Positions 52,992 through 62,946 are shown, counted from the stretch's first letter. The stretch: DNA of 64,000 nucleotides from Haloarcula mannanilytica (GCF_005406125.1 NZ_BIXZ01000004.1:235542-299541); one strand, 5' to 3'. Notes: generated by a model not told the origin, from the sequence alone. Made by a program: numbers and translations.

Positions 52992-54133
52992 CGTTCGAAG
53001 CCGCAGACAGGGTCGACAGCGTCCCGCCCTCGGGCATCCGGCGGTTCTTCGAACTGGCCGAGGAGATGGACGACATCATCTCGCTTGGCGTTGGCGAACC
53101 GGACTTCTCGGCACCGTGGGCGGCCCGTGAGGCGGCTATCGCATCGCTTGAACGCGGTCAGACCTCGTATACGGCCAACCGCGGAAAACGGGAACTCCGG
53201 GAGCGGATCGCGGACTACGAGGCTTCGACGCACAGTCTCCAGTACGATCCAGACGAGGAAATCCTCGTCACGGCGGGCGCGAGTGAGGGCCTCGACCTCG
53301 CCTTTCGAGCGCTGCTAAACCCTGGCGATTCCATCGCTATCGCTCAGCCCTGCTATGTCTCGTACGTCCCCGGTGCGACGTTTGCTGGCATCGACGTGAT
53401 CGACGTTCCCACACGCGCGGAAGACGAGTTCAAGCTCACCCGAGAGGTGCTGGAATCGTCCGGCGCGGCCGAGGCCGACGCCCTCGTGTACTGCTATCCG
53501 AACAACCCGACCGGGGCGACGATGACGGCCGAGGAGATGGCATCAGTCGCGGCCTTTTGCCGCGACAACGACCTCCTCGTGTTCGCCGACGAGATATACG
53601 CCGACCTCACATACGAACACGACCACACGTCTATCGCTACGCTCCCCGGAATGCGCGAGCGAACTGTCGTGTTCAACGGCTTCTCGAAGGCGTTCGCGAT
53701 GACAGGGTTCAGACTGGGATACGCGATGGCCCCGCCGGAGGCCATCGAGGCGATGAACCGCATTCATCAGTACTCGATGCTCTCCGCCCCGACGACGGCC
53801 CAACACGCCGCCATCGAAGCCCTCGACACCTGCCGCGACGAGGTCACGGAGATGGCCGCGCAATATGACCGCCGACGGAAGTACGTGCTTACGCGCTTCG
53901 AGGAGATGGGACTTGATTGCTTCCCGGCAGCCGGTGCGTTCTACGCGTTCCCGGAATGTCCCTGGGACGATGCCGGCGAGTTCGCCGAGAGTCTGCTCCA
54001 GGAAGAACAGGTCGCAGTTGTGCCCGGAACCGCCTTCGGGGAGGGCGGTTCGGGCCATCTACGGGTGTCCTATGCGACCGGCCTCGACGACCTCAAAGCG
54101 GCGATGGCACGGATCGAGTCGTTCCTCAAGTAG
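52988..54133 (+). CDS. PLP-dependent aminotransferase (class I/II)
   Basis: 381 residues. Family markers: DIISLGVGEPDFSAP, YTANRGKRELRERIADY, VTAGASEGLDLAF, YPNNPTGATM, and the PLP-lysine segment VFNGFSKAFAMTGFRLGY (about residues 230-247). It transfers amino groups between an amino acid and a 2-oxoacid; the preferred substrate is not predictable. Coupled to the Lrp regulator. Confidence 0.9.
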   Translation: MTFEAADRVDSVPPSGIRRFFELAEEMDDIISLGVGEPDFSAPWAAREAAIASLERGQTSYTANRGKRELRERIADYEASTHSLQYDPDEEILVTAGASEGLDLAFRALLNPGDSIAIAQPCYVSYVPGATFAGIDVIDVPTRAEDEFKLTREVLESSGAAEADALVYCYPNNPTGATMTAEEMASVAAFCRDNDLLVFADEIYADLTYEHDHTSIATLPGMRERTVVFNGFSKAFAMTGFRLGYAMAPPEAIEAMNRIHQYSMLSAPTTAQHAAIEALDTCRDEVTEMAAQYDRRRKYVLTRFEEMGLDCFPAAGAFYAFPECPWDDAGEFAESLLQEEQVAVVPGTAFGEGGSGHLRVSYATGLDDLKAAMARIESFLK

Positions 54134-54270
54134 TCATTAATACCGGCGAAACATTCAGTATGGTCGACTTACTACCGTAAAGAGACCGTGATACGAACAG
54201 CCCGATCTTCTATATCATTTACAATTTTTGTGGGTAAAGTTTTTTCCTGCCTAACGGGAGATAAATAACA

Positions 54271-56763
54271 ATGGCTATCGATGATACTGGGGGTGGTGAG
54301 TCAGACCAGATCAACAGTGGGGGGCAACTGGCTGACGAACCGGCACGGGTTGGCGAGTACACGTGGGATGATCTCCGTCGAGAGGTTCACGACGGCGGGC
54401 GATTCGACCGGAGCGAGTACCTTGGATTCGAGCCGAGACACCTCGAACAGCGGATCGAGGACGCGGCGAGTGCCGGCAAAACGCTACAAGCGCCGTTCGA
54501 AGAGTACCTCGACCCGAGTACGACGCCGGTGGCGAAGGATATCTACACGTGGGAGCACTTTAAACAGGAATACTACTACGAGGGCGGCGATCTTCCCCGT
54601 GACAGCGACGGGGAAGTCGTTCCCTTCGACGCCAGTGACTATCTGTCGTTCGAACCAGAACACACTGAGAACAATCTGTCCGCCGCCGAGGATATCGCCA
54701 GTGAACTCGACGAGTACGTCGATGAGAACACCGTCGACGTGAACCCGGAGTTAGACGAAGACGAGTTCTTCTCGACACGCGACGGGCATACGACTGTTGT
54801 CAACCGATACGACCTGGAAAAGGCCGTACCGCATTCGAAGAAGTCACACTTCAGCGAACTGGAACGGTACTGGGTCAACAAGCCCTACGCCTGCGTTATC
54901 ATCTTTCACTCTCGGAAAGAAAACGAGAAGAAGTACTACGTCATCGAGCCGTATCTCACCGATATCGAGATCGACCTCCGCGAGTTCCTCTCGGGGAAGC
55001 TCAAGACTGCGATCAAGTACTCCGAGGACGATGTCATCGTCCAGGGGACCGACGCCGACCGGGCACAGGTTATCCAGCGGGAGGCCGAACAGCTCCTCTC
55101 GCGGTACGACCTCTACAGTGGTTCAGTCTCCAGTAGCGGTGAAGAGAGCGTTCTCGGTCAGGTCATGGAGCTGTTCGGCCTGGATGACAGGGAGCAAAGC
55201 GACGCCACGGGACAGTTGTCCGGGATTTCGACGCGTCCGGAACCGGCAATCCTCGAAGAAGACGACCCGAAACTGAACGAGTATCAGGTCGAGAAACTGC
55301 TGTACATGCTCAAGCGGGACTTCGTCGGCTACGCCCGCATCGACGGCGTCAAACACGACATCAACGTCGAGGACATCTCTTGTGACGGGTACAACTCCCG
55401 GGTGTTCGTCTACCACACCGACTATGAACAGATCATCTCGAACGTCGAACACGGCGAGGGCGAACTTGATGACTTCGTCGTGAAGCTCGCCCAGCGCTCG
55501 GGGAAGGGTATCTCGAAGCGCCAGCCACAGGTCGACGCGACGCTGCCCGACGGTTCGCGTGCCCAGTTGACGCTGGGACGGGAGGTCTCCGACCACGGGA
55601 CGAACTACACCATCCGACAGTTCAAGGACGTACCCTTTACTCCAATCGACCTCATCAACTGGAACACCTTCTCCTTGGACGAGATGGCGTTCCTCTGGCT
55701 CTGTATCGAGAACAACAAGAGCCTCATCTTCGCCGGTGGTACCGCATCCGGGAAGACGACGAGCCTGAACGCCGTCTCGCTGTTCATCCCATCGAACTCC
55801 AAGATCGTCTCCATCGAGGACACGCGCGAGGTCGAGCTTCCCCAGCGAAACTGGGTGGCAAGCGTCACGCGCCCCTCGTTCGGCGAGGACGACAAGGGCG
55901 ATGTCGACGAGTTCGACCTGCTGGAGGCCGCACTCCGGCAGCGTCCGGACTACATCGTCATGGGTGAGATCCGTGGTGAGGAGGGTCGGACGCTGTTCCA
56001 GGTCATGTCAACGGGACACACGACCTACACCACCTTCCACGCCGACTCCGTCGGCGAAGTCATCAAGCGGTTCACGACTGAACCGATCAACGTCTCGAAG
56101 ACGCTGTTTACCGCACTTGATCTGGTGTCGATTCAGACCCAGACCCGGGTCGACGGCAACAAGGTCCGCCGGAACAAGTCTCTGACCGAGATCAACGAGT
56201 ACTCCGCCGAGAACGACGAGATCAACGTTCGGGACGTGTACGAGTGGCGCGCCGAGACGGACGAATACATCCAGATGGGGAACTCCAACACCCTCGAAGA
56301 AATCAAGTTCGACCGCGGGTGGACCCAGGAGAAGCTCGACGAGGAGCTGTTCAAGCGCAAGGTCGTCCTCGCGTACCTCATCGAGAAGGGGCTGAACACC
56401 TACACGCAGGTCGCGGCGACCATCCAGGCCTTTATCAACGACCCCGACACCATTCTGACGCTCATCGCCAACGACCAGCTCGAACTGTCCCTGGAGGACC
56501 TCCGTGAGATGGAGTCCGTCAAGATCGACATCGACCCCGAAAAGGAGGAGATGGTTCCCCGACCGGACGCGCCGCCGGAGATGGTCGAGGAGACCAAGCA
56601 GGTGCTTGACAACGCCCAGCCGCTGTTCAATACCTACAAGAGCCGCGAAACGCCGGATATCGTCTCGGCGCTGATGGACGAGTCCGAAGAGAGTGCCGAC
56701 GAGGACAGCATCGACTTCGGCCAGTTCGTTCCGAAGGCCGGAGCGGAGGCAGATAGCGAATGA
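54271..56763 (+). CDS. pilB: Type IV pilus assembly ATPase (PilB-like)
   Basis: 830 residues. The first ~260 residues are an acidic N-terminal extension with two related segments (PARVGEYTWDDLRREVHDGG and VAKDIYTWEHFKQEYYYEGG). The ATPase core starts about 330; Walker A GGTASGKTT at residues 489-497, Walker B DYIVMGEIRGEEG near 560, and a His box STGHTTYTTFHADSV. It powers pilin polymerization. Its stop overlaps pilC start (ATGA at 56760). A TATA-like TATATCATTT lies about 60 bp upstream. Confidence 0.9.
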   Translation: MAIDDTGGGESDQINSGGQLADEPARVGEYTWDDLRREVHDGGRFDRSEYLGFEPRHLEQRIEDAASAGKTLQAPFEEYLDPSTTPVAKDIYTWEHFKQEYYYEGGDLPRDSDGEVVPFDASDYLSFEPEHTENNLSAAEDIASELDEYVDENTVDVNPELDEDEFFSTRDGHTTVVNRYDLEKAVPHSKKSHFSELERYWVNKPYACVIIFHSRKENEKKYYVIEPYLTDIEIDLREFLSGKLKTAIKYSEDDVIVQGTDADRAQVIQREAEQLLSRYDLYSGSVSSSGEESVLGQVMELFGLDDREQSDATGQLSGISTRPEPAILEEDDPKLNEYQVEKLLYMLKRDFVGYARIDGVKHDINVEDISCDGYNSRVFVYHTDYEQIISNVEHGEGELDDFVVKLAQRSGKGISKRQPQVDATLPDGSRAQLTLGREVSDHGTNYTIRQFKDVPFTPIDLINWNTFSLDEMAFLWLCIENNKSLIFAGGTASGKTTSLNAVSLFIPSNSKIVSIEDTREVELPQRNWVASVTRPSFGEDDKGDVDEFDLLEAALRQRPDYIVMGEIRGEEGRTLFQVMSTGHTTYTTFHADSVGEVIKRFTTEPINVSKTLFTALDLVSIQTQTRVDGNKVRRNKSLTEINEYSAENDEINVRDVYEWRAETDEYIQMGNSNTLEEIKFDRGWTQEKLDEELFKRKVVLAYLIEKGLNTYTQVAATIQAFINDPDTILTLIANDQLELSLEDLREMESVKIDIDPEKEEMVPRPDAPPEMVEETKQVLDNAQPLFNTYKSRETPDIVSALMDESEESADEDSIDFGQFVPKAGAEADSE

Positions 56764-58796
56764 GCTTGGACACACCGAGCCAGCAACAGGTGGGCAGCGG
56801 TGGCGCGCTCGGTGACACGTTCTATCCGGCCTACCAGATGGTGTTCGACGACGAGGGCGATTTCGTCAACAGCGTCGAGAACAAACTCGCCCAGGCGCGG
56901 ATGGCCGACAACGTCGAGATGTTCCTCGCACGCGCGCTCGCGGTGGGTGTCATCGCCGGCCTCGCGCTGTGGCTGGTCGGGACCTTTCTCGGCTATCTGT
57001 TGGTCCAGTTGCTGTTTGCGGGTGGGGAAGCGCCAACGCTGATCGGGATCCCTGTCCCGGAGAACGTCTCGGCGATCCTGGCCGTGCTGAAACTCCCCTT
57101 CCTCGTCCTCGTGACGGGCATCGTCTTCGGGATCATCGGCTTTGCCATCGGGTTCGGCTCGCTCGTGTCGATCCCCTATTTCCGTGCGAGCGCGCGCGAG
57201 CGCGAAATCAATGTCCTGCTGTCTGACTCGATCTCGTTTATGTACGCGCTGTCCGTGGGTGGGCTGAATCAGCTCGAAATCCTGCAGTCGATGGGGCGGG
57301 CCGAAGACACGTACGGCGAGGTCGCACAGGAGTTCCAATCGATCGTTCTGGAGACGGAGTATTTCGACACTGACTACCGGACGGCAGTCCGGAACCAGGC
57401 GCTCCAGACGCCGTCGGACGAACTGTCGCAGTTCCTGACGGACATGCTCTCGATTATCAACTCCGGCGGGGACATGACCTCCTTCCTCGAAGACCAGAAG
57501 GAAAAGCACATGCGAACCGCCAGGCAGGAACAGGAGAAGATGCTGGAGACGCTGGAGTTGTTCGGCGAGATGTACATGACGCTCTCGCTGTTCCCGCTGC
57601 TTCTCATCATCATTCTGGTCATCATGTCGATGATGGGCAACGCCCAGAAGTCGCTCATCTACGGGACCGTCTACGGGCTGATTCCCCTGACGGGGCTTGG
57701 CTTTCTCGTCCTCGTTTCGACGGTCACGCAGGACTCCATCGGCGACGGGTATCTGCGGTCGAGCCCCGGCGAGAAGGAACTCGTCGTCGACGAGGGCGTT
57801 GGCGTGTTCAATCTCGGACTTATCGAGAGCTACACGGGAACCTACAGCGTCTTCGACCGGATCAAGAGCCGGGAGGGAACCCACGAACTCATCGGGATTC
57901 TCAAACGGCCCGACCTGTTCTTCCGCGACCATCCGCTGTTAGTACTGTGGCTGACGATTCCGGCGTCGATTCTCGCCGTCGTCGCGGCCATCGTCATCGG
58001 GTGGGCACCGCTGTCGCTGGATGGGATGATCGCCGTTCCGGTTCGCTCGACGTTCTTCTGGGTGTACGTCCCAATGTACATCAACTTCGTCCCGCTGATG
58101 ATATTCTACGAGTGGAACCAGCGCTCGCGGAAGGCGATCATCGGGAAGCTCTCGGAGAACCTCCGGAAGCTCGCGTCGGCGAACGATACCGGGATGACGC
58201 TGCTGGAGTCGGTCAAGGTGGTCTCCGAGACCTCCTCCGGGAAGCTCTCCGAGGAGTTCGAGACTATCCACGCGAAGGTCAACTACGGGACGAGCCTGAA
58301 AGACGCGCTCCGGGAGTTCAACAACAAGTACCACGTCCCGCGCCTGGCGCGGACGGTGAAACTTATCGCGGAGGCACAGGAGGCTTCGAGCCAGATTCAG
58401 GACGTGCTGTCGACGGCGGCCCAGGCCTCCGAGAACCAAGACGACATCGAGCGGGAGCGCAAATCCCGGACGCGGATGCAGACGGTCATCATTCTGATGA
58501 CCTACCTGACGCTGCTGGGCGTGATGGCACTGTTGAAGACGCAGTTCCTCGACGTGATGGCCGGGCTGGCGACACAGGCCTCCGGGTCGAGCAGTTCGAG
58601 CGCGCCAGGCGGTGGCTTCGGCGGCAGCGTCGACACGGAACTGCTATCGATGCTGTTCTTCCACGCCGTGACGCTGCAAGCGCTGCTGTCGTCGTTTATC
58701 GCTGGCTACATCCGCGAAGTGAAACTCGTTGCCGGCGTGAAGTTCGCCGTCATCCTCTCGACGATTGCACTGGTGGTGTGGATGGCCGTGGGATAG
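56760..58796 (+). CDS. pilC: Type IV pilus platform protein (PilC/TadC-like)
   Basis: 678 residues, two T2SSF domains. The first holds FMYALSVGGLNQLEILQSMGRAEDTYGEVAQEFQSIV, the second LRKLASANDTGMTLLESVKVVSETSSGKLSEEFETIHAKVNYGTSLKDALREFNN. About eight or nine transmembrane helices frame them. It anchors the ATPase and accepts pilins in the membrane. Followed by five genes for single-anchor proteins in the same direction. Confidence 0.9.
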   Translation: MSLDTPSQQQVGSGGALGDTFYPAYQMVFDDEGDFVNSVENKLAQARMADNVEMFLARALAVGVIAGLALWLVGTFLGYLLVQLLFAGGEAPTLIGIPVPENVSAILAVLKLPFLVLVTGIVFGIIGFAIGFGSLVSIPYFRASAREREINVLLSDSISFMYALSVGGLNQLEILQSMGRAEDTYGEVAQEFQSIVLETEYFDTDYRTAVRNQALQTPSDELSQFLTDMLSIINSGGDMTSFLEDQKEKHMRTARQEQEKMLETLELFGEMYMTLSLFPLLLIIILVIMSMMGNAQKSLIYGTVYGLIPLTGLGFLVLVSTVTQDSIGDGYLRSSPGEKELVVDEGVGVFNLGLIESYTGTYSVFDRIKSREGTHELIGILKRPDLFFRDHPLLVLWLTIPASILAVVAAIVIGWAPLSLDGMIAVPVRSTFFWVYVPMYINFVPLMIFYEWNQRSRKAIIGKLSENLRKLASANDTGMTLLESVKVVSETSSGKLSEEFETIHAKVNYGTSLKDALREFNNKYHVPRLARTVKLIAEAQEASSQIQDVLSTAAQASENQDDIERERKSRTRMQTVIILMTYLTLLGVMALLKTQFLDVMAGLATQASGSSSSSAPGGGFGGSVDTELLSMLFFHAVTLQALLSSFIAGYIREVKLVAGVKFAVILSTIALVVWMAVG

Positions 58797-58853
58797 CGGT
58801 CTCGCCGCGGCTCGACAGCGTACGTATCAGATAGCAAATAGGGTGTGTGGGAC

Positions 58854-59357
58854 ATGGATACAAGAGCACAAACACCGCAGGACTTCGCCGTGGGGGTGAG
58901 CGTCCTGCTCGTGACGGTAATCGGGGTGTTAGCGTTCGTACAGGGTAGTGCGGTTGGCGTGTACGAATCCCCAGACGTACAGCGTAACCAACCAATTGCG
59001 GATAGGGCGGCAACGCATCTCGTCGAGCACTATTCGGTCGAGGGGACGCGGAACCACATCCGGTATGACACGAGCGACGGGATTAAAACGACCCTCGACG
59101 TTGACAAGTTGAAATCGAATGCCGGGCTCAATGTCGCGACGGAACGTCGGACGAACCCATCAATTAACATAACAGTGGTCAACGCGTCGGTGCTCGCGAA
59201 CGGAGCGCGTGACCACGCAGTCGACGACGGTGACTCACTCGCCTGGGGGCCGTCGACCGACGGTCGGACGAACATCGCGTCGACCTCCCGCGTCGTGAAA
59301 TTGACAAACACAGATCAGTGCGACCCAGTCTGTTGGCTCGTCGTGAGGGTGTGGTAA
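58854..59357 (+). CDS. Pilin-like single-anchor protein 1
   Basis: 167 residues. MDTRAQTPQDFAVGVSVLLVTVIGVLAFVQG is a short polar leader followed by one hydrophobic helix, as in haloarchaeal minor pilins of this operon type (DUF7287-like). The rest is a secreted polar region ending with a paired-Cys segment TDQCDPVCWL. Stop at 59355, 3 nt before the next start. Confidence 0.75.
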   Translation: MDTRAQTPQDFAVGVSVLLVTVIGVLAFVQGSAVGVYESPDVQRNQPIADRAATHLVEHYSVEGTRNHIRYDTSDGIKTTLDVDKLKSNAGLNVATERRTNPSINITVVNASVLANGARDHAVDDGDSLAWGPSTDGRTNIASTSRVVKLTNTDQCDPVCWLVVRVW

Positions 59358-59359
59358 CG

Positions 59360-59932
59360 ATGCGTGGGCAAGCCTACACGCTGGAAGGCGTTCTGGCGGC
59401 TATCGTCGTCGTGACGGCGACGGTCTACGGGCTGTCGGCAGTCGACACCGGCCCGTTCCAGACGGGGACCCAGCAGCGGACGGCGGAACTGGAGGGCCGT
59501 GCGAGCGACACGCTCTCACTGGCGGCTGAAACCGGTGCGCTACACAATGCGACGGCGTGTTACAGCGTCGGAACGCCGACGCTCACCGGCAACTGGACGG
59601 GCAGCTCGACCGAGTTCGAGTCGATGTTGAACCGGACCTTCGACAATCAGGGTGACCAGTACAATCTCTACTTCCGTTACTGGGACTCGGATGCCGACAC
59701 GCGCCAGACTGCCCTCGTCTCGCAGGACTCTCCCGAGAACGTCGCTGAGAGACCGGCTGACGCAGCCGTCGCGACCGAAACGGTGACGCTGACCGATGAC
59801 ATGTCCGCTCGAATCGGTGACTGCAGCGCCACCGGGCCGTCCCTCTCGGCCGTCGACGAGTATTTCGCCCCCGACGCGAAACCGGACTCTATCGTTTACA
59901 ACGTCGTGGAGGTGCGTCTGGTCGTATGGTAG
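59360..59932 (+). CDS. Pilin-like single-anchor protein 2
   Basis: 190 residues. N-terminus MRGQAYTLEGVLAAIVVVTATVYGL is a short leader plus hydrophobic helix. The remaining 160 residues are extracellular and include Cys in ATACYSVG and GDCSATG. It resembles the DUF7288-type proteins of haloarchaeal pil operons. Its stop overlaps the next start (59926) by 7 nt. Confidence 0.75.
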   Translation: MRGQAYTLEGVLAAIVVVTATVYGLSAVDTGPFQTGTQQRTAELEGRASDTLSLAAETGALHNATACYSVGTPTLTGNWTGSSTEFESMLNRTFDNQGDQYNLYFRYWDSDADTRQTALVSQDSPENVAERPADAAVATETVTLTDDMSARIGDCSATGPSLSAVDEYFAPDAKPDSIVYNVVEVRLVVW

Positions 59933-60816
59933 CCAACGAGCGCGGGCAACTGCTGTTGATCGGCGGCGTCGCCGTCGCTATCGTCGTGTTCAGTACGATT
60001 CTGTTTGCCCACAGCCTCGCTGTCACCGACGGTATCACGACCACCGGGAGCGCGGATACCATCGAGCGCACGGCTGACCATGAAGCCTCCGTCGAGCGCG
60101 ACCTCGGACGGCTCGCGGTCGAAACGCGGGGCGACGACCTCGACGGTTTCGAGACGCGCTACGAGGACGCACTCCAGAACTATACAGAAACGCACAACCA
60201 AGTCGCCGCAAGCAGCGGTGGGGCCTATCTCAATGCGACGCTGAACGAGTCGGCATCACTCGGAAACGAGACGAACCAAATGACTGAATCCAAGTTCAAT
60301 CGTCCCGGTGGTACGGGGTCAAACTTCAACTGGGATATCGCTCGAAGTGTAAATCGCGTTGCCACATTCGATCTGACCGTGACTCGCATCCCTGGAATGG
60401 GGCGAGAATTTATCATCAAAGTGGAGGGCGCCAGTGGCGATACTTGGAAGATGGTTGTGACAGAACCCGGAAACAAAGTGGTGGCGATCACCCCACCTTC
60501 TGGCTCAACAACCACCTGTTCAGGGTACGGTGACGCCGATATTGATCTGCTTTCCGGAACCTGTGACATCGACGGGACGACCGTAACATTCCCGTCATTT
60601 ACAGAGACACTTGACGCGCCGTACACTGTTCGCATCAAAAAGGGGAACCGTGCACGCGGCACCTACCGGTTTGCGGCTATTGGCGACTTCCCAGACACGA
60701 GTTACGATCCCATAGATACTGAACCGTATCCCGTTGTCCCTGCTGTCGACGTGACGTATGACACACCGTCCGCCAGCTACAACCGGACGGTGTTTGTGGA
60801 GGTGGGCGACGAATGA
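59926..60816 (+). CDS. Pilin-like single-anchor protein 3
   Basis: 296 residues, starting MVANERGQLLLIGGVAVAIVVFSTILFAHSLAV: leader, then helix, as in DUF7261-like proteins. The C-terminal region contains Cys in TTCSGYGDAD and SGTCDIDG. Bases about 60260-60720 differ in codon use from the flanks, with more A/T in third positions. Overlaps the next gene by 4 nt. Confidence 0.75.
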   Translation: MVANERGQLLLIGGVAVAIVVFSTILFAHSLAVTDGITTTGSADTIERTADHEASVERDLGRLAVETRGDDLDGFETRYEDALQNYTETHNQVAASSGGAYLNATLNESASLGNETNQMTESKFNRPGGTGSNFNWDIARSVNRVATFDLTVTRIPGMGREFIIKVEGASGDTWKMVVTEPGNKVVAITPPSGSTTTCSGYGDADIDLLSGTCDIDGTTVTFPSFTETLDAPYTVRIKKGNRARGTYRFAAIGDFPDTSYDPIDTEPYPVVPAVDVTYDTPSASYNRTVFVEVGDE

Positions 60817-61274
60817 GCCGCAACAGCTTCCTGTCTGATCGCCGTGGTGTCTCGCCAGCAGTCACGCAGGCGCTCACTATCGGTATCACGTCGCTGCTGG
60901 TGACCGGCCTACTCATTGGTGGGAGCCAAATGGTCGACTCACAGCGTGAGCGAGTGACTGAAGAGGCTCTGGAGAACGTCGGCGATGGTATCGCGCGCGA
61001 TCTGATTCGTCTGGATGCGTTCAACACTGAGAGTCTCAATTCGTCGGTGTCGTTCCGCGCGACGTATCCCGAGCGGATCGCCGATCAGTCGTACAACGTT
61101 GAGGTTTCCCCGGATACCTCACGCACGCGCCTATACGTGAATGCATCAGGCCTGAATCGGTACGCTGTCGTCCGGTTTGAGAATGAAACTAATGTCTGCT
61201 CATCTGTCGTCTCCAGTGGGCCATTAGCAGTTTCGTACAACGCGACAGCCGACTGTCTGGAGGTGAGCGGATGA
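60813..61274 (+). CDS. Pilin-like single-anchor protein 4
   Basis: 153 residues. The N-terminus RNSFLSDRRGVSPAVTQALTIGITSLLVTGLLIGG closely follows the class III signal and helix pattern of haloarchaeal pilins (RGVSP followed by a hydrophobic helix). Two Cys near the end (VCSSVV, ADCLEV) may form a disulfide. Stop overlaps next start by 4 nt. Confidence 0.8.
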   Translation: MSRNSFLSDRRGVSPAVTQALTIGITSLLVTGLLIGGSQMVDSQRERVTEEALENVGDGIARDLIRLDAFNTESLNSSVSFRATYPERIADQSYNVEVSPDTSRTRLYVNASGLNRYAVVRFENETNVCSSVVSSGPLAVSYNATADCLEVSG

Positions 61275-62023
61275 GTTCTCCACCGTTCGGGCACGGCGAT
61301 CAGGACCGTGGTGTGTCCGACCTGCTCGCGTTTACGCTCACGTTCAGTATCATCATTACTGGCATTGCGCTGGTGACGCTTGGTGGGCTTGGTGCGTTCG
61401 ATACCATCCAACAGGGGGCAACAACGGATGTCGCGGAAACGTCGATGGTTGGGTTCGCCGAAACCACTGCCGACCACATACAGGGCGACGCCCCGCGACG
61501 AACTACGAATATGAAACTCCAGGGCCACGGACTCTCTCTCCGGTCATCGACGTTGAACGTAACTGTTGACGGGGACTCAACGAATATTTCGACTAGAGCG
61601 TTCGTCCGCGAAACCGATACGGGCACTGCTATTGTCTACACCAGTGGCGCAGTGTACCGGGTTCAGGGGGAGGGACTGGTCGTCTCACGGAACCCGGGTC
61701 TTCGGTGTGGTCCTGACAGCGCGTATCTTTCTGTCCTTTCTCTCGACGGGCAGACGGACTTCTCGTCTTCGGGGCGCGTAATCATACAGACCGCAGTTCA
61801 GAACAAGTCTCTCGTCTCCCCCCGTGCCGGAAAGTCGCCGTCTGCGTCGACCGTTTCAGTCAACGTCTCGGAAACGGCGTATCCGGACGCGTGGAAGCGA
61901 ACGTTCGACCGGCAACTGTCGAACTGGTCTCCCCATCCCTCGGAGTCACATACGTACCAGTGTACCGGTATCAACCGTGCTATTGTCCATAACACGACAG
62001 TTGACGTTCAAACGATCACCTAA
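61271..62023 (+). CDS. Pilin-like single-anchor protein 5
   Basis: 250 residues. HGDQDRGVSDLLAFTLTFSIIITGIALVTLGGLGAF is the leader and helix. The exported part has Asn/Thr-rich potential glycosylation sites (NVT, NIS, NKS, NVS, NTT) and two Cys (LRCGPD, YQCTG). It is the last gene of the operon; an AT-rich non-coding stretch follows. Confidence 0.78.
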   Translation: MSSPPFGHGDQDRGVSDLLAFTLTFSIIITGIALVTLGGLGAFDTIQQGATTDVAETSMVGFAETTADHIQGDAPRRTTNMKLQGHGLSLRSSTLNVTVDGDSTNISTRAFVRETDTGTAIVYTSGAVYRVQGEGLVVSRNPGLRCGPDSAYLSVLSLDGQTDFSSSGRVIIQTAVQNKSLVSPRAGKSPSASTVSVNVSETAYPDAWKRTFDRQLSNWSPHPSESHTYQCTGINRAIVHNTTVDVQTIT

Positions 62024-62557
62024 GGGGTCCGTTGCCTTTGATATACAGACCTGCTGCTATCTTGTTCAGTACCGGCGGTGAGAAGACCGTTACGCAGCGG
62101 TCACCAGCGCAGCGATGACCGACCATCGCGTTCCGCTGTTTGATTCTTCTTGTTTCGCCATAGCTGCAGTTTCGTCTCTCGGGTGTTTCCAGTTCATCAC
62201 GGACATGAGTATGTACCCAACAGGGATGAACTGTTCGAAAGCTAATATATTGTCGTAGTTTTTCGTGATTGAGAGCCCGTCGCAAGTCCCATCGGAGGCA
62301 CAAAAGTAATCAGGACAGATCTCTATCTTAGTGTCAAAATATATTTATTTCGGGTATTTTGAATATGTATTAATATTAGTCCAGATAAGGTGTATCTTAG
62401 TCGTGAAAACCTGAGGTCTACAGAGAGATGCTTGAGACCTGTTTTGTCGATCTATATTTGTCTCTGAAACTGCCCGGATCCTCTCTCGGATCGGGACTAT
62501 ATGGTAACTGTTCGCAAGGTAGTACTATTAGTCTCCAATTCATATGAATGGACACTA
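62024..62557. other. AT-rich intergenic region with possible gene remnant
   Basis: A 534-bp segment with low GC, between the pil operon and the UPF0058 gene. On the minus strand an open frame (62090-62344) reads CPDYFCASDGTCDGLSITK, then FIPVGYILMSVMNWKHPRDE, then a hydrophobic end (SVIAALVTAA). It has no start codon at its 5' end, preceded by a stop. It could be the C-terminal remnant of a membrane protein or chance. Confidence 0.4.
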
Positions 62558-62794
62558 ATGAAGAAGCAGGAACTCATTCACCTTCACAGTCTTCTCGCAC
62601 AAGTACAGCACCACTACGAACACGAGGCGGACACGGCAGTCGAACACGACCTGTACGCCGAACTCGGTGTCAAGCCCACATCGATCCACAAGTCGAAGAC
62701 GGACCACAAGGAAGCAGTGTTTGCGCTCGCTTCCGGATTGACCGACGCGATGGCCGAAGAAGCCGACGAGCCACAGACGCTGACCGCCGACTGA
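62558..62794 (+). CDS. UPF0058 family protein
   Basis: 78 residues from the ATG at 62558: MKKQELIHLHSLLAQVQHHYEHEADTAVEHDLYAELGVKPTSIHKSKTDHKEAVFALASGLTDAM. The helical, charged layout is that of UPF0058, a euryarchaeal family of unknown function. The frame is open back to 62501 but the added peptide does not fit. It is upstream of aIF1A and the rRNA operon. Confidence 0.85.
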   Translation: MKKQELIHLHSLLAQVQHHYEHEADTAVEHDLYAELGVKPTSIHKSKTDHKEAVFALASGLTDAMAEEADEPQTLTAD

Positions 62795-62917
62795 ACCAAT
62801 TCGTACCGTTTCGGTTCGTTCTCACTGTTTCATCTCAGCCAGTAGCCCCTCGTCAGCGCTTACTTTGCTGTTGTCAGCAGTGCCCGTATGGTACACGCTA
62901 TCTCGCCTCTCAAACGA

Positions 62918-62924
62918 TTTATAC
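62918..62924 (+). promoter_or_regulatory. TATA box of the aIF1A gene
   Basis: TTTATAC at 62918-62924 precedes the GTG start (62947) by about 26 bp, so transcription probably begins at or within one or two bases of the start codon (leaderless). Confidence 0.65.
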
Positions 62925-62946
62925 GGGAGGCGACCGTATTTAAATT

